DNA from: Arthrobacter sp. zg-Y20
GTDB lineage: Bacteria > Actinomycetota > Actinomycetes > Actinomycetales > Micrococcaceae
Assembly: GCF_030142075.1 (NCBI RefSeq)
Contig: NZ_CP126241.1
Coordinates: forward strand, 2,790,001 to 2,854,000
DNA: 64,000 nucleotides
Direction of reading: 5' to 3'
Positions 17,442-27,715 of this stretch are shown here, one piece after another (position 1 is the first letter of the stretch; each line of letters starts with the position of its first letter). Under the pieces are notes generated by a model. The model did no database searches and was not told the DNA's origin. It saw only the letters and a list, made by a program, of their open reading frames with translations. The position numbers and the translations under genes were made by a program.

Positions 17442-17549
17442 CTACTTCTGGCCCTTGTACAGGCGGGAAACCACCAGGCCGGCGAATCCGGCCATACCCA
17501 GGCCGGTGAGACCCAGCAGTGCGATGAAGAAGATTTCGAGTGCAGTCAT
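17442..17549 (-). CDS. 35-residue single-helix membrane peptide
   Basis: A short open frame: MTALEIFFIALLGLTGLGMA, then GFAGLVVSRLYKGQK. It has one transmembrane helix and a basic C-terminus. AGGATG lies 8 bases before ATG 17549. It is located between the nitrobindin-like gene and a membrane protein gene, on the same strand as both. No function is assigned; the good ribosome site and membrane-like composition argue it is real. Confidence 0.6.
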   Translation of the reverse strand: MTALEIFFIALLGLTGLGMAGFAGLVVSRLYKGQK

Positions 17550-17652
17550 GGGTACATCCTAACGCGGGGAAGTGACGGTACAGCCATTCGATCATGCGGG
17601 ACAGGCCGGACAAAACCGCACTGCGCCCGGGGAGTGCACACCGGCCTGCGGG

Positions 17653-18396
17653 TCATAGACCGATGAGGCGTCCGAGGAAATAGACCACCGGTCCCAGCAC
17701 CAGGACCGGCGCCAATGCGAGTGCCAGCTGTCCGGCGGTGTTGGATTTGTCCGCACGGGATAACACCAGGCGGCGGAAGGCCATCACGACGGCGGCAACC
17801 ACCACGCCGGAGAACGCAGCCCACTGCCAGGACACTCCCGATGCCAGCAGGACGGCAAGTGCGCCGCACAGCCCGCCGGCAACCAGTCCAAGGGGTGCCG
17901 CCATCCGGTCCGGCAGCGGGATCAGGGACACCGCTACGGCGGCCAGGGCCGCGGCGCCGGCCACGGCCAGCAGTGCCGGGTCCTCGCCGGCGTCGGCGAG
18001 CCTGTCGGCCGCCACCCAGCCTGAAGCCATGGCCGTTACCAGGACACCGGAGATGATGCCGACAATGGATTCCAGGCGGTGGGCCTGGCCGGTGCCGCGC
18101 AGCAGCTGGATCAGGAACACTGCCCCCACTCCGACGGCGACGGCGGCGGGCAGCCAGGTCAGCATGGCCGCGGGGGGCGCGTAGCAGGCCGCAGCGGTTG
18201 CGCCGGCTCCAACCAGGGCCAGCACGGCGCCCTGCGTCTTACGCGCCGGCACCCCGATCAGGTGCGGCCAGCACAGGCCGGTCAGCACGGCGGCTGCACC
18301 GGACACCAGCGCCACGGCGGGCACCGAGAGGTAGGAGGCACTTACGATACCGATAATGGCAAGCGCCGCCGGCACCGCTAAGCTCCATAGTTTCAC
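17653..18396 (-). CDS. Multi-helix membrane protein
   Basis: 247 residues with about seven hydrophobic helices (for example [59 protein letters not shown]). The start is GTG 18396 (M-K-L-W-S). No family is recognised. It is divergent from glnR, about 145 bp away. I recall a membrane gene in the equivalent spot next to glnR-mshD in mycobacteria, but cannot confirm homology. Confidence 0.75.
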   Translation of the reverse strand: MKLWSLAVPAALAIIGIVSASYLSVPAVALVSGAAAVLTGLCWPHLIGVPARKTQGAVLALVGAGATAAACYAPPAAMLTWLPAAVAVGVGAVFLIQLLRGTGQAHRLESIVGIISGVLVTAMASGWVAADRLADAGEDPALLAVAGAAALAAVAVSLIPLPDRMAAPLGLVAGGLCGALAVLLASGVSWQWAAFSGVVVAAVVMAFRRLVLSRADKSNTAGQLALALAPVLVLGPVVYFLGRLIGL

Positions 18397-18540
18397 CCTA
18401 GTTATCCTGCCTTATTACGGCGTCCAGATGAAAAGCGACAGGCCCGCAAAGGCCGATGGGTATACTTTCGATCACTTCCAGCCAAGCGGATCGGCGAAGA
18501 ATCTGTGCCCAACGGTGTGCGCCCAACATTCGGAGGACCT

Positions 18541-19245
18541 ATGTCGCACATTCTGCTCCTGACCAACAGTTCAGGTGCCTCGGTGAATGTCCTGCCTGCC
18601 CTGGAGCTGCTCAATCACAAGGTCCATATTGTTCCGGCGGAGCCCACTGCCCTCCTGGACACCGAGCCCAGCGACGTCATCCTCATTGATGCCCGCAAGG
18701 ACCTGGTGGGAGCCCGTTCCCTGACCCAGCTGCTCAAGGCCACGGGGCTTGGCACCCCGCTGATCCTGATCCTGACCGAGGGCGGCATGGCCGCCGTCGC
18801 CCCCAACTGGCTGTCCGACGACGTCATCCTGGATACCGCAGGACCTGCCGAGCTGGAAGCCCGGCTGCGGCTGGCGTCGGCCCGGGGCGGCAGCGGCGCG
18901 GAGGAAACCGTCACGGAGATCTCCGCCTCCGGCGTCGTGATTGACGAGGCAAGCTACACCGCACGTGTCAACGGCACGGCACTGAACCTGACCTACAAGG
19001 AATTCGAGCTGCTTAAGTACCTGGCACAGCACCCCGGGCGGGTCTTCACCCGCGACCAGCTGCTGCACGAGGTGTGGGGCTACGACTACTACGGCGGCAC
19101 CCGCACCGTGGACGTGCATGTACGCCGGCTGCGCGCCAAGCTCGGGCCGGACCACGAAACGCTGATCGGCACGGTCCGCAACGTCGGCTACCGGTTCACC
19201 CGCTCCCGTACGGAAACCGCCGCACCCGCCAGCCAGGATGCCTGA
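18541..19245 (+). CDS. glnR: GlnR-type orphan OmpR-family nitrogen regulator
   Basis: 234 residues from ATG 18541, with GGAGGACCT directly upstream. The receiver-like domain has D50 ([10 protein letters not shown]). It lacks the usual acidic pair after strand 1 (ILLLTNSSG) and the switch Lys (LDTAGPAE), as in GlnR, which works without phosphorylation by a kinase. The winged helix at about 140-230 has [40 protein letters not shown] and [10 protein letters not shown]. GlnR controls glutamine synthetase, ammonium transport and other nitrogen genes. The next gene is mshD, the same order as in mycobacteria and streptomycetes. Confidence 0.88.
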   Translation: MSHILLLTNSSGASVNVLPALELLNHKVHIVPAEPTALLDTEPSDVILIDARKDLVGARSLTQLLKATGLGTPLILILTEGGMAAVAPNWLSDDVILDTAGPAELEARLRLASARGGSGAEETVTEISASGVVIDEASYTARVNGTALNLTYKEFELLKYLAQHPGRVFTRDQLLHEVWGYDYYGGTRTVDVHVRRLRAKLGPDHETLIGTVRNVGYRFTRSRTETAAPASQDA

Positions 19246-19303
19246 GCACCCGAACCCGCGCCGCGCGGCCCGCTCACAGCCCCGGCCGCGCTAGGCTTTC
19301 GGC

Positions 19304-20275
19304 ATGAGTGAAGAACCGCAGACAGCATGGCCCGTCGTCGAGACACGCGGAACCCCGGAACCCGCTGCCTTGGCAGACATCCTGGAACTGGCAGCGGCCG
19401 CCCGGGATTCCGACGGCAACCCTCCCCTGTCCGAGCAGACGCTCGTTGACCTGCGCTCGGCGGACGCGGACCCGGACACGCTGGCCGTCTTTACGACCTA
19501 CGCCGACGACGCGGGTGCAGCTACCGGCGGCGGCCGCTGGCTGGCCGGCGTTGCCGTGCTGGTGGCCGAAGCCCCCGGCGCCCCCGGGGTCCTGGAACTG
19601 GTGGTGCACCCGAACTACCGCAACCAGGGTGTGGGCACTGCGCTGGCCCGGGCGGTTGCCGAGCGTGCCGGCACGAACCGGCCCGCTGCCTGGTCGCACG
19701 GAAACCATGAAGCCGCCGTTGAGCTTGCTTCACGGTTTGGCTACCGGCCGGTCCGCGACCTGTGGAAGATGCGGCTGAGCCGTTCCGCCCTGGCCGACGC
19801 ACTGCCGGAGGCACCGTTCCCGGAGGGCGTGACACTGCGTTCCTTCGAACCCGGCCGCGATGAACTTCCCTGGCTTGAAGCCAACGCCGCAGCGTTCTCG
19901 CACCACCCTGAACAGGGTTCGATGAGCCTGGCCGATCTGCAGGCCCGGATGGCCGAGGACTGGTTCGACCCGTCCGGGTTCCTCCTGGCCGTGGACCAGG
20001 ACGGAAAAATCCTGGGCTTCCACTGGACCAAGGTGCATCCGGGTGCCGGCGGCCATCCGCCCATCGGCGAGGTGTACGTGGTGGGCGTCAGCCCCGACGC
20101 GCAGGGCAAGGGGCTGGGCAAGGCCCTCACGATTGCCGGGATCCGGCACCTGCATGCCGCCGGACTGGACGCGGTGATGCTGTACGTGGACGCGGACAAT
20201 ACCGCCGCCGTCGCGCTGTATCAACGGCTGGGCTTTGTCCGCTGGGACCAGGACGTCATGTACGCCCCCGCATAG
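19304..20275 (+). CDS. mshD: Mycothiol synthase (acetyltransferase)
   Basis: 323 residues with two GNAT domains, the MshD architecture. The N-terminal half has [20 protein letters not shown]. The C-terminal, catalytic half has [20 protein letters not shown] and [20 protein letters not shown]. It transfers acetate to Cys-GlcN-inositol, the last step of mycothiol synthesis. Mycothiol is the main thiol of actinobacteria, so this gene supports the taxonomic placement. It is 58 bp behind glnR. Confidence 0.95.
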   Translation: MSEEPQTAWPVVETRGTPEPAALADILELAAAARDSDGNPPLSEQTLVDLRSADADPDTLAVFTTYADDAGAATGGGRWLAGVAVLVAEAPGAPGVLELVVHPNYRNQGVGTALARAVAERAGTNRPAAWSHGNHEAAVELASRFGYRPVRDLWKMRLSRSALADALPEAPFPEGVTLRSFEPGRDELPWLEANAAAFSHHPEQGSMSLADLQARMAEDWFDPSGFLLAVDQDGKILGFHWTKVHPGAGGHPPIGEVYVVGVSPDAQGKGLGKALTIAGIRHLHAAGLDAVMLYVDADNTAAVALYQRLGFVRWDQDVMYAPA

Positions 20276-20364
20276 ATTCCACAGCTTGTAATGTTATTTG
20301 GACAGGGCCGCCCGGCCACCGGCGCGGCTGCCCTGTCCCGCCGCCAGCACTTCAGGGAGACACT

Positions 20365-22590
20365 ATGGATTTCGATACCGCCGCCGAGCCCCGCGCGACC
20401 TTCGGGTCGGCCGAGGCCATGTCGGCGCCCCGGGCCACCCAGGACCGCATCGACATCCCGGACTTCGGCCCTGCCCTGCTGCCCAGCGGGGATATCTCGC
20501 CGGCGCGCTTCCTGGACCGGGAAATCAGCTGGCTGCACTTCAATGCCCGCGTGCTGGAGCTGGCGGAGGACCCGGAGCTGTTCCTGCTGGAGCGGGTGAA
20601 CTTCCTGTCCATCTTCGCCTCCAACCTGGACGAGTTCTTCATGGTCCGGGTGGCCGGGCTTAAGCGCCGGATTGCCACCGGGCTGGCCGTCCCGTCCGCC
20701 GCGGGGATGAGCCCCATCGAACAGCTGGAGGAGATCGTGGCCGCCGGCTACCGCCTGCAGCAGCGCCACGCAAACGTATTCGCTCAGCAGATCCGCCCCG
20801 CCCTCGCCGAGGAACAGATCTACCTGGTCAGCTGGGACGAGCTCGACGACGCCGCCAAGGCGAACCTGCACAAACAGTTCGCGTCCAAGGTCTTCCCGAT
20901 CCTGACGCCGCTGGCCGTTGATCCGGCCCACCCGTTCCCCTATATTTCCGGGCTGTCCCTGAACCTTGCCGTGGTGGTCCGCAACCCGGTCAGCGGCAAG
21001 GAGTTCTTTGCCCGCGTCAAGGTCCCGGACCAGCTGCCGCGGCTGATCTCCGTGGACGGACCCCGCGCCGGCAACGTGGCCGGGCGGATGGCCCGTTTCA
21101 TTACGCTCGAAGACGTGATTGCCCAGCACCTGGACCAGCTCTTCCCGGGCATGGACGTCATTGAGCACTACACCTTCCGCGTGACCCGCAACGAGGATCT
21201 CGAGGTGGAAGAGGACGACGCCGAGAACCTGCTGCAGGCCCTGGAAAAGGAGCTGCTCCGCCGCCGCTTCGGGCCGCCGGTGCGCCTGGAAGTAACTCCG
21301 GAAATGAACCCGAACATCCGCGAACTGCTTGAACGCGAGCTGGGCGTGGAGTCGGACGAGGTCTATGTCCTGCCCGCCCCGCTGGACCTGCGCGGGCTGT
21401 CCGGGATCAGCCGCATCGACCGGACGGATCTGCACTATCCGAAGCAGGTACCGCATACCAACCGGCACCTTAAGGAGTCCGAAACCTCCAAGCCGGCCAA
21501 CGTCTTTGCCGCCATGCGGCGCCGGGACATCCTCCTGCACCACCCGTACGATTCCTTCTCCACCTCCACCCAGGCCTTCCTGGAGCAGGCTGCTGCGGAT
21601 CCCCGCGTCCAGGCCATCAAGCAGACCCTGTACCGCACCTCCGGGGACTCCCCCATTGTCGATGCCCTGATCGACGCCGCCGAGGCCGGCAAGCAGGTCC
21701 TGGCGCTGGTGGAAATCAAGGCACGTTTCGATGAGCAGGCCAACATTTCCTGGGCCCGCAAGCTGGAGCAGGCCGGGGTCCACGTGGTGTACGGCATCGT
21801 GGGGTTGAAAACCCACTGCAAGCTTTCGCTGGTGGTCCGGCAGGAAGTGGACGGGCTGCGCCGCTACTGCCACATCGGCACCGGCAACTACCACCCGCGC
21901 ACCGCCCGCTACTACGAGGACCTGGGCCTGCTGACGGCCAATGAGCAGGTAGGTGAAGACCTTACGAAGCTGTTCAACCAGCTGTCCGGCTACGCGCCCA
22001 AGTCCACGTTCAAGCGCCTGCTGGTGGCACCGCGCTCCGTCCGGTCAGGACTGATCGACCGGATTGAACGGGAGATCGCCAATAAGAAGGCCGGCCTCAG
22101 CGCCCGCGTCATCATCAAGGTCAACTCGATGGTGGACGAGGCAATCATCGACTCCCTCTACCGGGCTTCCCAAGCCGGTGTGCAGGTGGACGTGATTGTC
22201 CGCGGCATCTGCTCGGTACGCCCCGGCGTGCCCGGGCTGAGCGAGAACATTACGGTCCGTTCCGTGCTGGGGCGCTTCCTGGAGCACTCCCGCGTGTTCG
22301 CCTTCGCCAACGGAGGCGATCCGGTGGTCTTCATCGGTTCAGCCGACATGATGCACCGCAACCTGGACCGCCGCGTCGAGGCCCTGGTCCAGCTGGCATC
22401 CAAGGACGACGTTGCGGAGCTGGTGGCGCTGATGGACCGGTACATGGACCCCGGCACCGCCAGCTGGCACCTGGATGCGGAAGGGATCTGGAACCGCCAC
22501 CATAAGGATGCAGAGGGCAACCCGCTGCAGGATGTCCAGTCCTGGCTGCTGGCCTCCCGTTCGCGCCAGCGCTCGGTGGCCCGCCGCTGA
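20365..22590 (+). CDS. ppk: Polyphosphate kinase 1
   Basis: 741 residues, full PPK1 length. The N-terminal block has [20 protein letters not shown] and [35 protein letters not shown] follows. The autophosphorylated His lies in [20 protein letters not shown], with [20 protein letters not shown] and [17 protein letters not shown] before it. It makes and uses polyphosphate with ATP at the membrane. The stop TGA overlaps the next ATG (TGATG), so translation of the Nudix gene is coupled, as in the ppk-mutT1 pair of mycobacteria. Confidence 0.97.
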   Translation: MDFDTAAEPRATFGSAEAMSAPRATQDRIDIPDFGPALLPSGDISPARFLDREISWLHFNARVLELAEDPELFLLERVNFLSIFASNLDEFFMVRVAGLKRRIATGLAVPSAAGMSPIEQLEEIVAAGYRLQQRHANVFAQQIRPALAEEQIYLVSWDELDDAAKANLHKQFASKVFPILTPLAVDPAHPFPYISGLSLNLAVVVRNPVSGKEFFARVKVPDQLPRLISVDGPRAGNVAGRMARFITLEDVIAQHLDQLFPGMDVIEHYTFRVTRNEDLEVEEDDAENLLQALEKELLRRRFGPPVRLEVTPEMNPNIRELLERELGVESDEVYVLPAPLDLRGLSGISRIDRTDLHYPKQVPHTNRHLKESETSKPANVFAAMRRRDILLHHPYDSFSTSTQAFLEQAAADPRVQAIKQTLYRTSGDSPIVDALIDAAEAGKQVLALVEIKARFDEQANISWARKLEQAGVHVVYGIVGLKTHCKLSLVVRQEVDGLRRYCHIGTGNYHPRTARYYEDLGLLTANEQVGEDLTKLFNQLSGYAPKSTFKRLLVAPRSVRSGLIDRIEREIANKKAGLSARVIIKVNSMVDEAIIDSLYRASQAGVQVDVIVRGICSVRPGVPGLSENITVRSVLGRFLEHSRVFAFANGGDPVVFIGSADMMHRNLDRRVEALVQLASKDDVAELVALMDRYMDPGTASWHLDAEGIWNRHHKDAEGNPLQDVQSWLLASRSRQRSVARR

Positions 22591-23561
22591 TGGAAGCAAC
22601 GGAGTCCCGGACGACGCCGGCCGCTGCCCTCGGGGACGCGCCGGTCAAGGTGGTTGCTGCCGGCGCCCTGTGCTGGCGGGAGCGCGAAGGCAAGCTGCAG
22701 GTCCTGATGATCCACCGTCCCCGTTATGACGACTGGTCCTGGCCCAAGGGGAAGCTGGACGACGGCGAGACCACGCCCGAATGCGCCGTGCGCGAGGTCC
22801 GCGAGGAAGTGGGCCTGCGGATCAGCTTGGGCATCCCGCTGCCGCCCACCGTCTACCCGGTGGCCTCCGGCATGAAGATTGTCCACTACTGGGCCTCTCA
22901 CGTGGACTCAGGCAAGGCCCGTCCCGACGGCAAGGAGGTGGACGGGATCCGCTGGTGCAGCCCGGAGGAAGCTGCCGAGTCGCTGACCAATCCCACCGAC
23001 AAGCTTCCGCTGCAGGAACTGGTCCTGGCCTATGACGAGCAGCGCCTGCTGACCTGGCCGCTCATTGTGGTGCGCCATGCCAAAGCCAAGCCCCGTTCCT
23101 CCTGGACCAGGGCCGAAGGGGACCGTCCGCTGGTTGCTACCGGCCTGCGCCAGGCCATGGCCGTCTCGCGGCTGCTGGTGGCCTGGCGGCCCAAACGGGT
23201 GGTCTCCAGCCCTTGGGTCCGCTGCGTGCAGACCGTCAAGCCGTATGTGAAGGCGGAAGGCGCCAAGTTCAAGACGGTGGACGCCCTCACCGAGCACAAC
23301 GCCAAGCGGAAACCGGGCAAGGCCCGCGGCGCCGTGGAAGGCCTGTTCGACAAGGCCAAGTCCGCGGCCGTGTGCACGCACCGCCCGGTACTGCCGCTGG
23401 TCTTTGACGTGCTGGCCGCGCACATGCCCGAGGAGATGGCTGCCGGACTGCCCGTCAAGGACCCGTACCTGGCGCCCGGCGAGTCCGTGATCTGCCAGGT
23501 CAGCAGTGCCGATGAAGGCCGTATTGTTTCCCTGGAGAAGTACCGGGCGTTCGACGACTGA
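22590..23561 (+). CDS. Nudix hydrolase fused to histidine phosphatase (MutT1-like)
   Basis: 323 residues. The Nudix box is at about residues 56-78 (GKLDDGETTPECAVREVREE then VGL). A histidine phosphatase domain follows from about 155 (LIVVRHAKAKPRSSW, with a second His in CTHRPVLPLVF). Mycobacterial MutT1 has the same two-domain form, removing 8-oxo-dGTP/GTP or diadenosine polyphosphates and then phosphate. Coupling to ppk by TGATG suggests a shared role in nucleotide and polyphosphate balance. Confidence 0.93.
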   Translation: MEATESRTTPAAALGDAPVKVVAAGALCWREREGKLQVLMIHRPRYDDWSWPKGKLDDGETTPECAVREVREEVGLRISLGIPLPPTVYPVASGMKIVHYWASHVDSGKARPDGKEVDGIRWCSPEEAAESLTNPTDKLPLQELVLAYDEQRLLTWPLIVVRHAKAKPRSSWTRAEGDRPLVATGLRQAMAVSRLLVAWRPKRVVSSPWVRCVQTVKPYVKAEGAKFKTVDALTEHNAKRKPGKARGAVEGLFDKAKSAAVCTHRPVLPLVFDVLAAHMPEEMAAGLPVKDPYLAPGESVICQVSSADEGRIVSLEKYRAFDD

Positions 23562-23590
23562 CGTTTCACCGGCGCGAGGGGGCGCCCGCC

Positions 23591-24427
23591 ATGACCGAAA
23601 CCCACCGCGATACTTCACCGGGCGGCGTAACAGTCAGCGGTGCATCGGCCAGCACCGTGCCCGGCCCGGCGTACGGCTGGTACGTCGCCGCCGCCGTCGT
23701 CGTCCTGGCTGCGGCAGGCGCCGGGGCAGTTCTCTACCCGGACCTGCCGCAGTCCCTGCCGGTGCATTGGAACGGTGCGGGGCAAGCCGACAGCTATGCG
23801 CCCAAGAGCACCTGGTCCGTCTTTGCTGCGCCGCTGATAGCCCTTGGAATGCTGCTCTTCCTGCTGGGAACTGCGGCGGTCATCCCGCGGCTGGCGGCCT
23901 TGTCCGGCCAGCTGCACGCCGGCGGCCCTGCGGCCCATACTGCCAACATCCGCGCCACGCAGTTCTTCCTCGGCGGCACCGCCTTCGCACTGAGCATGCT
24001 GTTCGCCTGGCTTGCCCTGCGGGGCTGGCTCCTGCCCCCGGACGGCAGCGCCCTGGAATTCGTGCTGCCCACGGTGGCCCTGTTCCTGGCCATGGCCGGC
24101 TTCGGGGTGGCAGCCGTGCGCCGGTACCGCAGGGAAGTTGCAGGGACGTCGGATGCGGCGGCAGAGGAGGAGACGGCAGAGGGCCCGGGAGATGAACCGG
24201 ACGCCCCCGCAGCCGGCGCCGGTGATCCGGTGGCGCAGCGCTGCAACTACCGTGCCGGCATCTACGTGAACCGCGCCGATCCCCGCCTGCTGGTCCCCAA
24301 ACGGCTGGGCGTTGGCTGGACGCTGAACGCCGGCCGTCCCGCCGGGCTGGCCTTTTACCTGCTGATCGGACTGGTCAGTGTGGCTGCCCTTGTGGCGGGC
24401 ATCGCACTGCCCCTGCTGGCGCCCTGA
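23591..24427 (+). CDS. DUF1648/DUF5808 membrane protein
   Basis: 278 residues. A first helix (about 27-48) is followed by the DUF1648 signature PQSLPVHWNGAGQADSYAPK, then three or four further helices. A cytoplasmic Glu-rich linker (EEETAEGPGDEPDAPAAG) leads to RCNYRAGIYVNRADPRLLVP and a last helix pair, as in DUF5808. Function is unknown. It begins 29 bp after the Nudix gene and is followed 19 bp later by thyA. Confidence 0.8.
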   Translation: MTETHRDTSPGGVTVSGASASTVPGPAYGWYVAAAVVVLAAAGAGAVLYPDLPQSLPVHWNGAGQADSYAPKSTWSVFAAPLIALGMLLFLLGTAAVIPRLAALSGQLHAGGPAAHTANIRATQFFLGGTAFALSMLFAWLALRGWLLPPDGSALEFVLPTVALFLAMAGFGVAAVRRYRREVAGTSDAAAEEETAEGPGDEPDAPAAGAGDPVAQRCNYRAGIYVNRADPRLLVPKRLGVGWTLNAGRPAGLAFYLLIGLVSVAALVAGIALPLLAP

Positions 24428-24446
24428 CCTGAACTAGACTGGCCCG

Positions 24447-25250
24447 GTGAGCATTCCAACCCCGTATGAAGACCTGCTGCGAGACGTTATGGCCAACGGC
24501 ACGCAGAAGTCCGACCGCACCGGCACCGGCACGCGCAGCGTGTTCGGCCGCCAGATGCGCTTTGACCTCAGCGAGTCCTTTCCGCTGATCACCACCAAGC
24601 GGGTGCACTTCAAATCCGTGGCCCTGGAACTCCTGTGGTTCCTGCGCGGCGATTCGAATGTGCGCTGGCTGCAGGAGCGCGGCGTCAGCATCTGGGACGA
24701 ATGGGCTGACGACGACGGCGAACTGGGACCGGTCTACGGTGTCCAGTGGCGCTCGTGGCCCACCCCGGACGGCGGGCACATCGACCAGATCGCGAAACTG
24801 GTCGAAGGGATCCGGAAGAACCCTGACTCGCGCCGGCACATCGTCACCGCCTGGAACCCGGCCGAAGTGGAAAATATGGCCCTGCCGCCGTGCCACGCCC
24901 TGTTCCAGTTCTACGTTGCCGACGGGAAGCTTTCCTGCCAGCTTTACCAGCGCTCCGCGGACACCTTCCTGGGCGTCCCCTTCAACATTGCCTCGTACGC
25001 CCTGCTCACCATGATGGTTGCCCAGCAGACCGGTCTGGAGCCGGGCGAATTCGTGTGGAGCGGCGGCGACGTGCACATTTACGACAACCACGTGGAGCAG
25101 GTCCGCGAACAGCTGAGCCGCGAGCCTTTCCCCTACCCGAAACTGCATATCCGCCGTATGCCGGAGAGCATTTTCGACTACACGCTTGAGGACTTCGAAG
25201 TCCGGGACTACCAGCACCATCCCGGCATCAAAGCTCCCATCGCCGTTTGA
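24447..25250 (+). CDS. thyA: Thymidylate synthase
   Basis: 267 residues, near the E. coli length. The GTG start gives [20 protein letters not shown]. The catalytic Cys is in [14 protein letters not shown]; the phosphate-binding Arg lies in [10 protein letters not shown], and [20 protein letters not shown] is intact. It methylates dUMP using methylene-tetrahydrofolate and yields dihydrofolate. The next gene, folA, recycles that product and starts 25 bp downstream. Confidence 0.98.
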   Translation: MSIPTPYEDLLRDVMANGTQKSDRTGTGTRSVFGRQMRFDLSESFPLITTKRVHFKSVALELLWFLRGDSNVRWLQERGVSIWDEWADDDGELGPVYGVQWRSWPTPDGGHIDQIAKLVEGIRKNPDSRRHIVTAWNPAEVENMALPPCHALFQFYVADGKLSCQLYQRSADTFLGVPFNIASYALLTMMVAQQTGLEPGEFVWSGGDVHIYDNHVEQVREQLSREPFPYPKLHIRRMPESIFDYTLEDFEVRDYQHHPGIKAPIAV

Positions 25251-25275
25251 TCCGACCCCAACGGAAAAGGACACC

Positions 25276-25932
25276 ATGACTGAGTCCGTACCCAACACGT
25301 CCGCTCCCGGCACCCGCTACTACCCGGTGGGCGGCGGTTCCGGCGAAGGAGCGGACCTGCACGAAGTGCTGCAGGAACTCGGCACCGTACCCGCCGGGGA
25401 ACCGGTCATCGGCATGGTCTGGGCGCAGACTGCCGGCGGCGTCATAGGACGCGACGGCGGGATGCCGTGGCACCTGCCCGAAGACCTGGCACATTTCAAG
25501 GCCACCACCGCCGGTCACCCGGTGATCATGGGCCGGCGCACCTGGGAGTCCTTCCCGGCGAAATACCGTCCCCTTCCGGACCGGACGAACATCATCATTT
25601 CTTCCAGCCCGGAACTGGCAGCCGAAGCGTCAGCCTCCGGCGCCGTCGTCACGGGTTCCCTCGAGCAGGCACTGGCCGCCGCTGCCGCCAGCCCCGGCAG
25701 CGAGGAAGTCTGGATCATCGGCGGCGCGCAGCTCTACGAGGCGGCCGTGGAAGTGGCCGACGCCGCGGTGGTGACCGTGATCGACAGCGAGACCGAGGGC
25801 GACACCTACGCCCCTCACCTTGGCCCGGAGTGGACCTTTACCGGGGTCAGCCCGGCCTCCGGCTGGTACACGTCCGCCAACGGCAGCCAGTACCGGATTG
25901 CCCTCTGGACACGTGATGCGCGTGGACAGTGA
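25276..25932 (+). CDS. folA: Dihydrofolate reductase with N-terminal extension
   Basis: 218 residues. DHFR starts in earnest at about residue 41 (PVIGMVWAQT), then GVIGRDGGMPWHLPEDLAHF, VIMGRRTWESFP, and SEEVWIIGGAQLYEAAV. It reduces dihydrofolate with NADPH. About 40 extra residues rich in Gly/Thr/Pro (TRYYPVGGGSGEGADLHEVL) precede the domain. ATG 25276 has AAAAGG 6 bases upstream, which supports translation of the extension. It is the third gene of the run DUF1648-thyA-folA. Confidence 0.94.
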   Translation: MTESVPNTSAPGTRYYPVGGGSGEGADLHEVLQELGTVPAGEPVIGMVWAQTAGGVIGRDGGMPWHLPEDLAHFKATTAGHPVIMGRRTWESFPAKYRPLPDRTNIIISSSPELAAEASASGAVVTGSLEQALAAAAASPGSEEVWIIGGAQLYEAAVEVADAAVVTVIDSETEGDTYAPHLGPEWTFTGVSPASGWYTSANGSQYRIALWTRDARGQ

Positions 25933-25979
25933 CGTAAACAACCAAGACGGCAGCGGCCCAACGCCCTAAAGTGGAACCC

Positions 25980-27113
25980 ATGACTTCTTCCTCCGTTCCC
26001 ACTGCAGGTTTCATCGGCTGGCGCGGCATGGTTGGCTCCGTCCTGATGCAGCGCATGCAGGACGAAGGCGATTTTGCCCTGGTCAACCCCGTCTTCTTCT
26101 CCACCTCCAACGCGGGAGGAGACGCGCCGTCGTTCGCGGCCGGCGCGGGCCCGCTGCAGGACGCCTACGACGTCGAGGCGCTGGCCAAGCTGCCGATCAT
26201 CGTGACGGCGCAGGGCGGGGACTACACCGCGGAGGTCTTCCCGAAGCTGCGTGCCGCCGGCTGGGACGGGATCTGGATTGATGCCGCCTCCACACTGCGG
26301 ATGGATGACGACGCAATCATTGTGCTCGATCCGGTGAACCGCGACGTGATCGATGCCGGACTGGCCCGGGGCGTGAAGAACTTTGTCGGCGGCAACTGCA
26401 CGGTCTCCTGCATGCTGATGGGCCTGGGCGGCCTGTTCCGCAATGGCCTGGTGGAATGGGGCACCTCCATGACCTACCAGGCAGCGTCCGGCGGCGGTGC
26501 CCGGCACATGCGCGAACTGCTGAACCAGTTCGGTGCGCTGCACGGTGCGGTGGCCCCGGAGCTGGCTGACCCGGCGTCGGCCATCCTCGCCATTGACCGG
26601 GCCGTGCTGGCTGCGCAGCAGGACCCGGCGCTGGATTCTTCCCGGTTCGGAGTGCCGCTGGCCGGTTCCGTGATCCCGTGGATTGACGCGGACCTGGGCA
26701 ACGGCATGTCCAAGGAAGAGTGGAAGGGCGGCGCGGAAACCAATAAGATCCTCGGCCGCGGTGCTGGCGGACGCATCCCGTTTGACGGATTGTGCGTGCG
26801 CATCGGTGCCATGCGCTCCCACTCCCAGGCGCTGACCCTGAAGCTCACCGAGGACCTCTCCGTCGAAGAGATCGAGAAGATCATTGACGCGGACAACGAG
26901 TGGGCGAAGGTGGTGCCCAACACCAAGGAGGCCACCATGGCCGAGCTGACCCCCGTGGCGGTCACCGGCACGCTGCAGGTTCCGGTGGGACGTATCCGCA
27001 AGCTGGAAATGGGCCCGGAGTACATCAGCGCCTTCACCATCGGCGACCAGCTGCTCTGGGGTGCGGCCGAGCCGTTGCGCCGGATGCTGCGCATCGCCAC
27101 CGGCAACCTGTAA
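25980..27113 (+). CDS. asd: Aspartate-semialdehyde dehydrogenase, proteobacterial-type
   Basis: 377 residues from ATG 25980 (GTG 25971 is an alternative). It starts with [16 protein letters not shown], then the catalytic Cys in [19 protein letters not shown], the triad His region [22 protein letters not shown], and the C-terminal [20 protein letters not shown]. From memory these blocks match the E. coli Asd subtype far better than the corynebacterial one. The enzyme makes aspartate semialdehyde for lysine, diaminopimelate, threonine and methionine. Confidence 0.95.
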   Translation: MTSSSVPTAGFIGWRGMVGSVLMQRMQDEGDFALVNPVFFSTSNAGGDAPSFAAGAGPLQDAYDVEALAKLPIIVTAQGGDYTAEVFPKLRAAGWDGIWIDAASTLRMDDDAIIVLDPVNRDVIDAGLARGVKNFVGGNCTVSCMLMGLGGLFRNGLVEWGTSMTYQAASGGGARHMRELLNQFGALHGAVAPELADPASAILAIDRAVLAAQQDPALDSSRFGVPLAGSVIPWIDADLGNGMSKEEWKGGAETNKILGRGAGGRIPFDGLCVRIGAMRSHSQALTLKLTEDLSVEEIEKIIDADNEWAKVVPNTKEATMAELTPVAVTGTLQVPVGRIRKLEMGPEYISAFTIGDQLLWGAAEPLRRMLRIATGNL

Positions 27114-27202
27114 GGGGCCCTGCACCGCTCCCGCGCAGCACCGGCGCGGGCAAGGCAGGCCCGTACGCAAAACTGTCAGAGGCATGTGGCAGGTTGTTGC
27201 GC

Positions 27203-27715
27203 ATGGAGCAGCAACCGGCCGCGGGGCACAATGCAGGGCACAACGCAGGGCATCCTGCCCAACAGAGCATAGACGCCATCCTGAGCAGTTTTTTTGCCTT
27301 CAGCTGCGCGGGCAAGCAGATACCCACGCATGCCCGCTACCTGCGGGTTGGCGTACAGCTGCGCGCCTATCTCGAGGCCGAAGGCGTCCGCATCCTCTCG
27401 GCGGAGGACACGGCGCTCCTGGAGCTGGAACGCGGTTTCGGTGAAGGGTCAGCCTTTGCCCGGCTGTTTGGCGCCGCAGAGCTCGCCTATGCCCTCACCG
27501 GCTTCCTGGACCCGGCGTGGCTGCTGCCTGACCTGCAGGACAGGTGCACCCAGGTCAGCATGACCCCGCGCCTGATCCAGTGGCTGTGCAACACGCATCT
27601 GCTGGATCCGCACCGGCACCGCCCGGCTATCCGCGGCGCCCGTGCGGCGGCGGCGGAGGCGCGGAAAGGCCCCGCCGGCAGGGAGGGTTCCCAGCGGCGC
27701 TGGGAGGGTTCCTAG
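27203..27715 (+). CDS. Hypothetical protein with short N-terminal repeat
   Basis: 170 residues from ATG 27203. The N-terminus carries repeated Gly-His-Asn/Ala units (AGHNAGHNAGHPAQQ) encoded by a 12-bp tandem repeat. The middle (FFAFSCAGKQIPTHARYLRV through LLDPHRHRPAIRGARA) has no motif I recognise. The last part repeats REGSQRRWEGS. It lies downstream of asd, and its stop overlaps the murB stop on the other strand. Codon pattern supports coding; no function can be assigned. Confidence 0.6.
   Translation: MEQQPAAGHNAGHNAGHPAQQSIDAILSSFFAFSCAGKQIPTHARYLRVGVQLRAYLEAEGVRILSAEDTALLELERGFGEGSAFARLFGAAELAYALTGFLDPAWLLPDLQDRCTQVSMTPRLIQWLCNTHLLDPHRHRPAIRGARAAAAEARKGPAGREGSQRRWEGS
27224..27259. repeat. 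12-bp tandem repeat, three units
   Basis: Units GGGCACAATGCA (27224-27235), GGGCACAACGCA (27236-27247) and the diverged GGGCATCCTGCC (27248-27259). They encode Gly-His-Asn-Ala repeats in the hypothetical protein, so copy number change stays in frame. Confidence 0.85.

Noticed and set aside
20221-21894. 557-residue minus-strand open frame opposite ppk
   Set aside because: It is antisense to the clearly coding polyphosphate kinase gene; GC-rich codon use creates long shadow frames. Composition is low-complexity with no motif.
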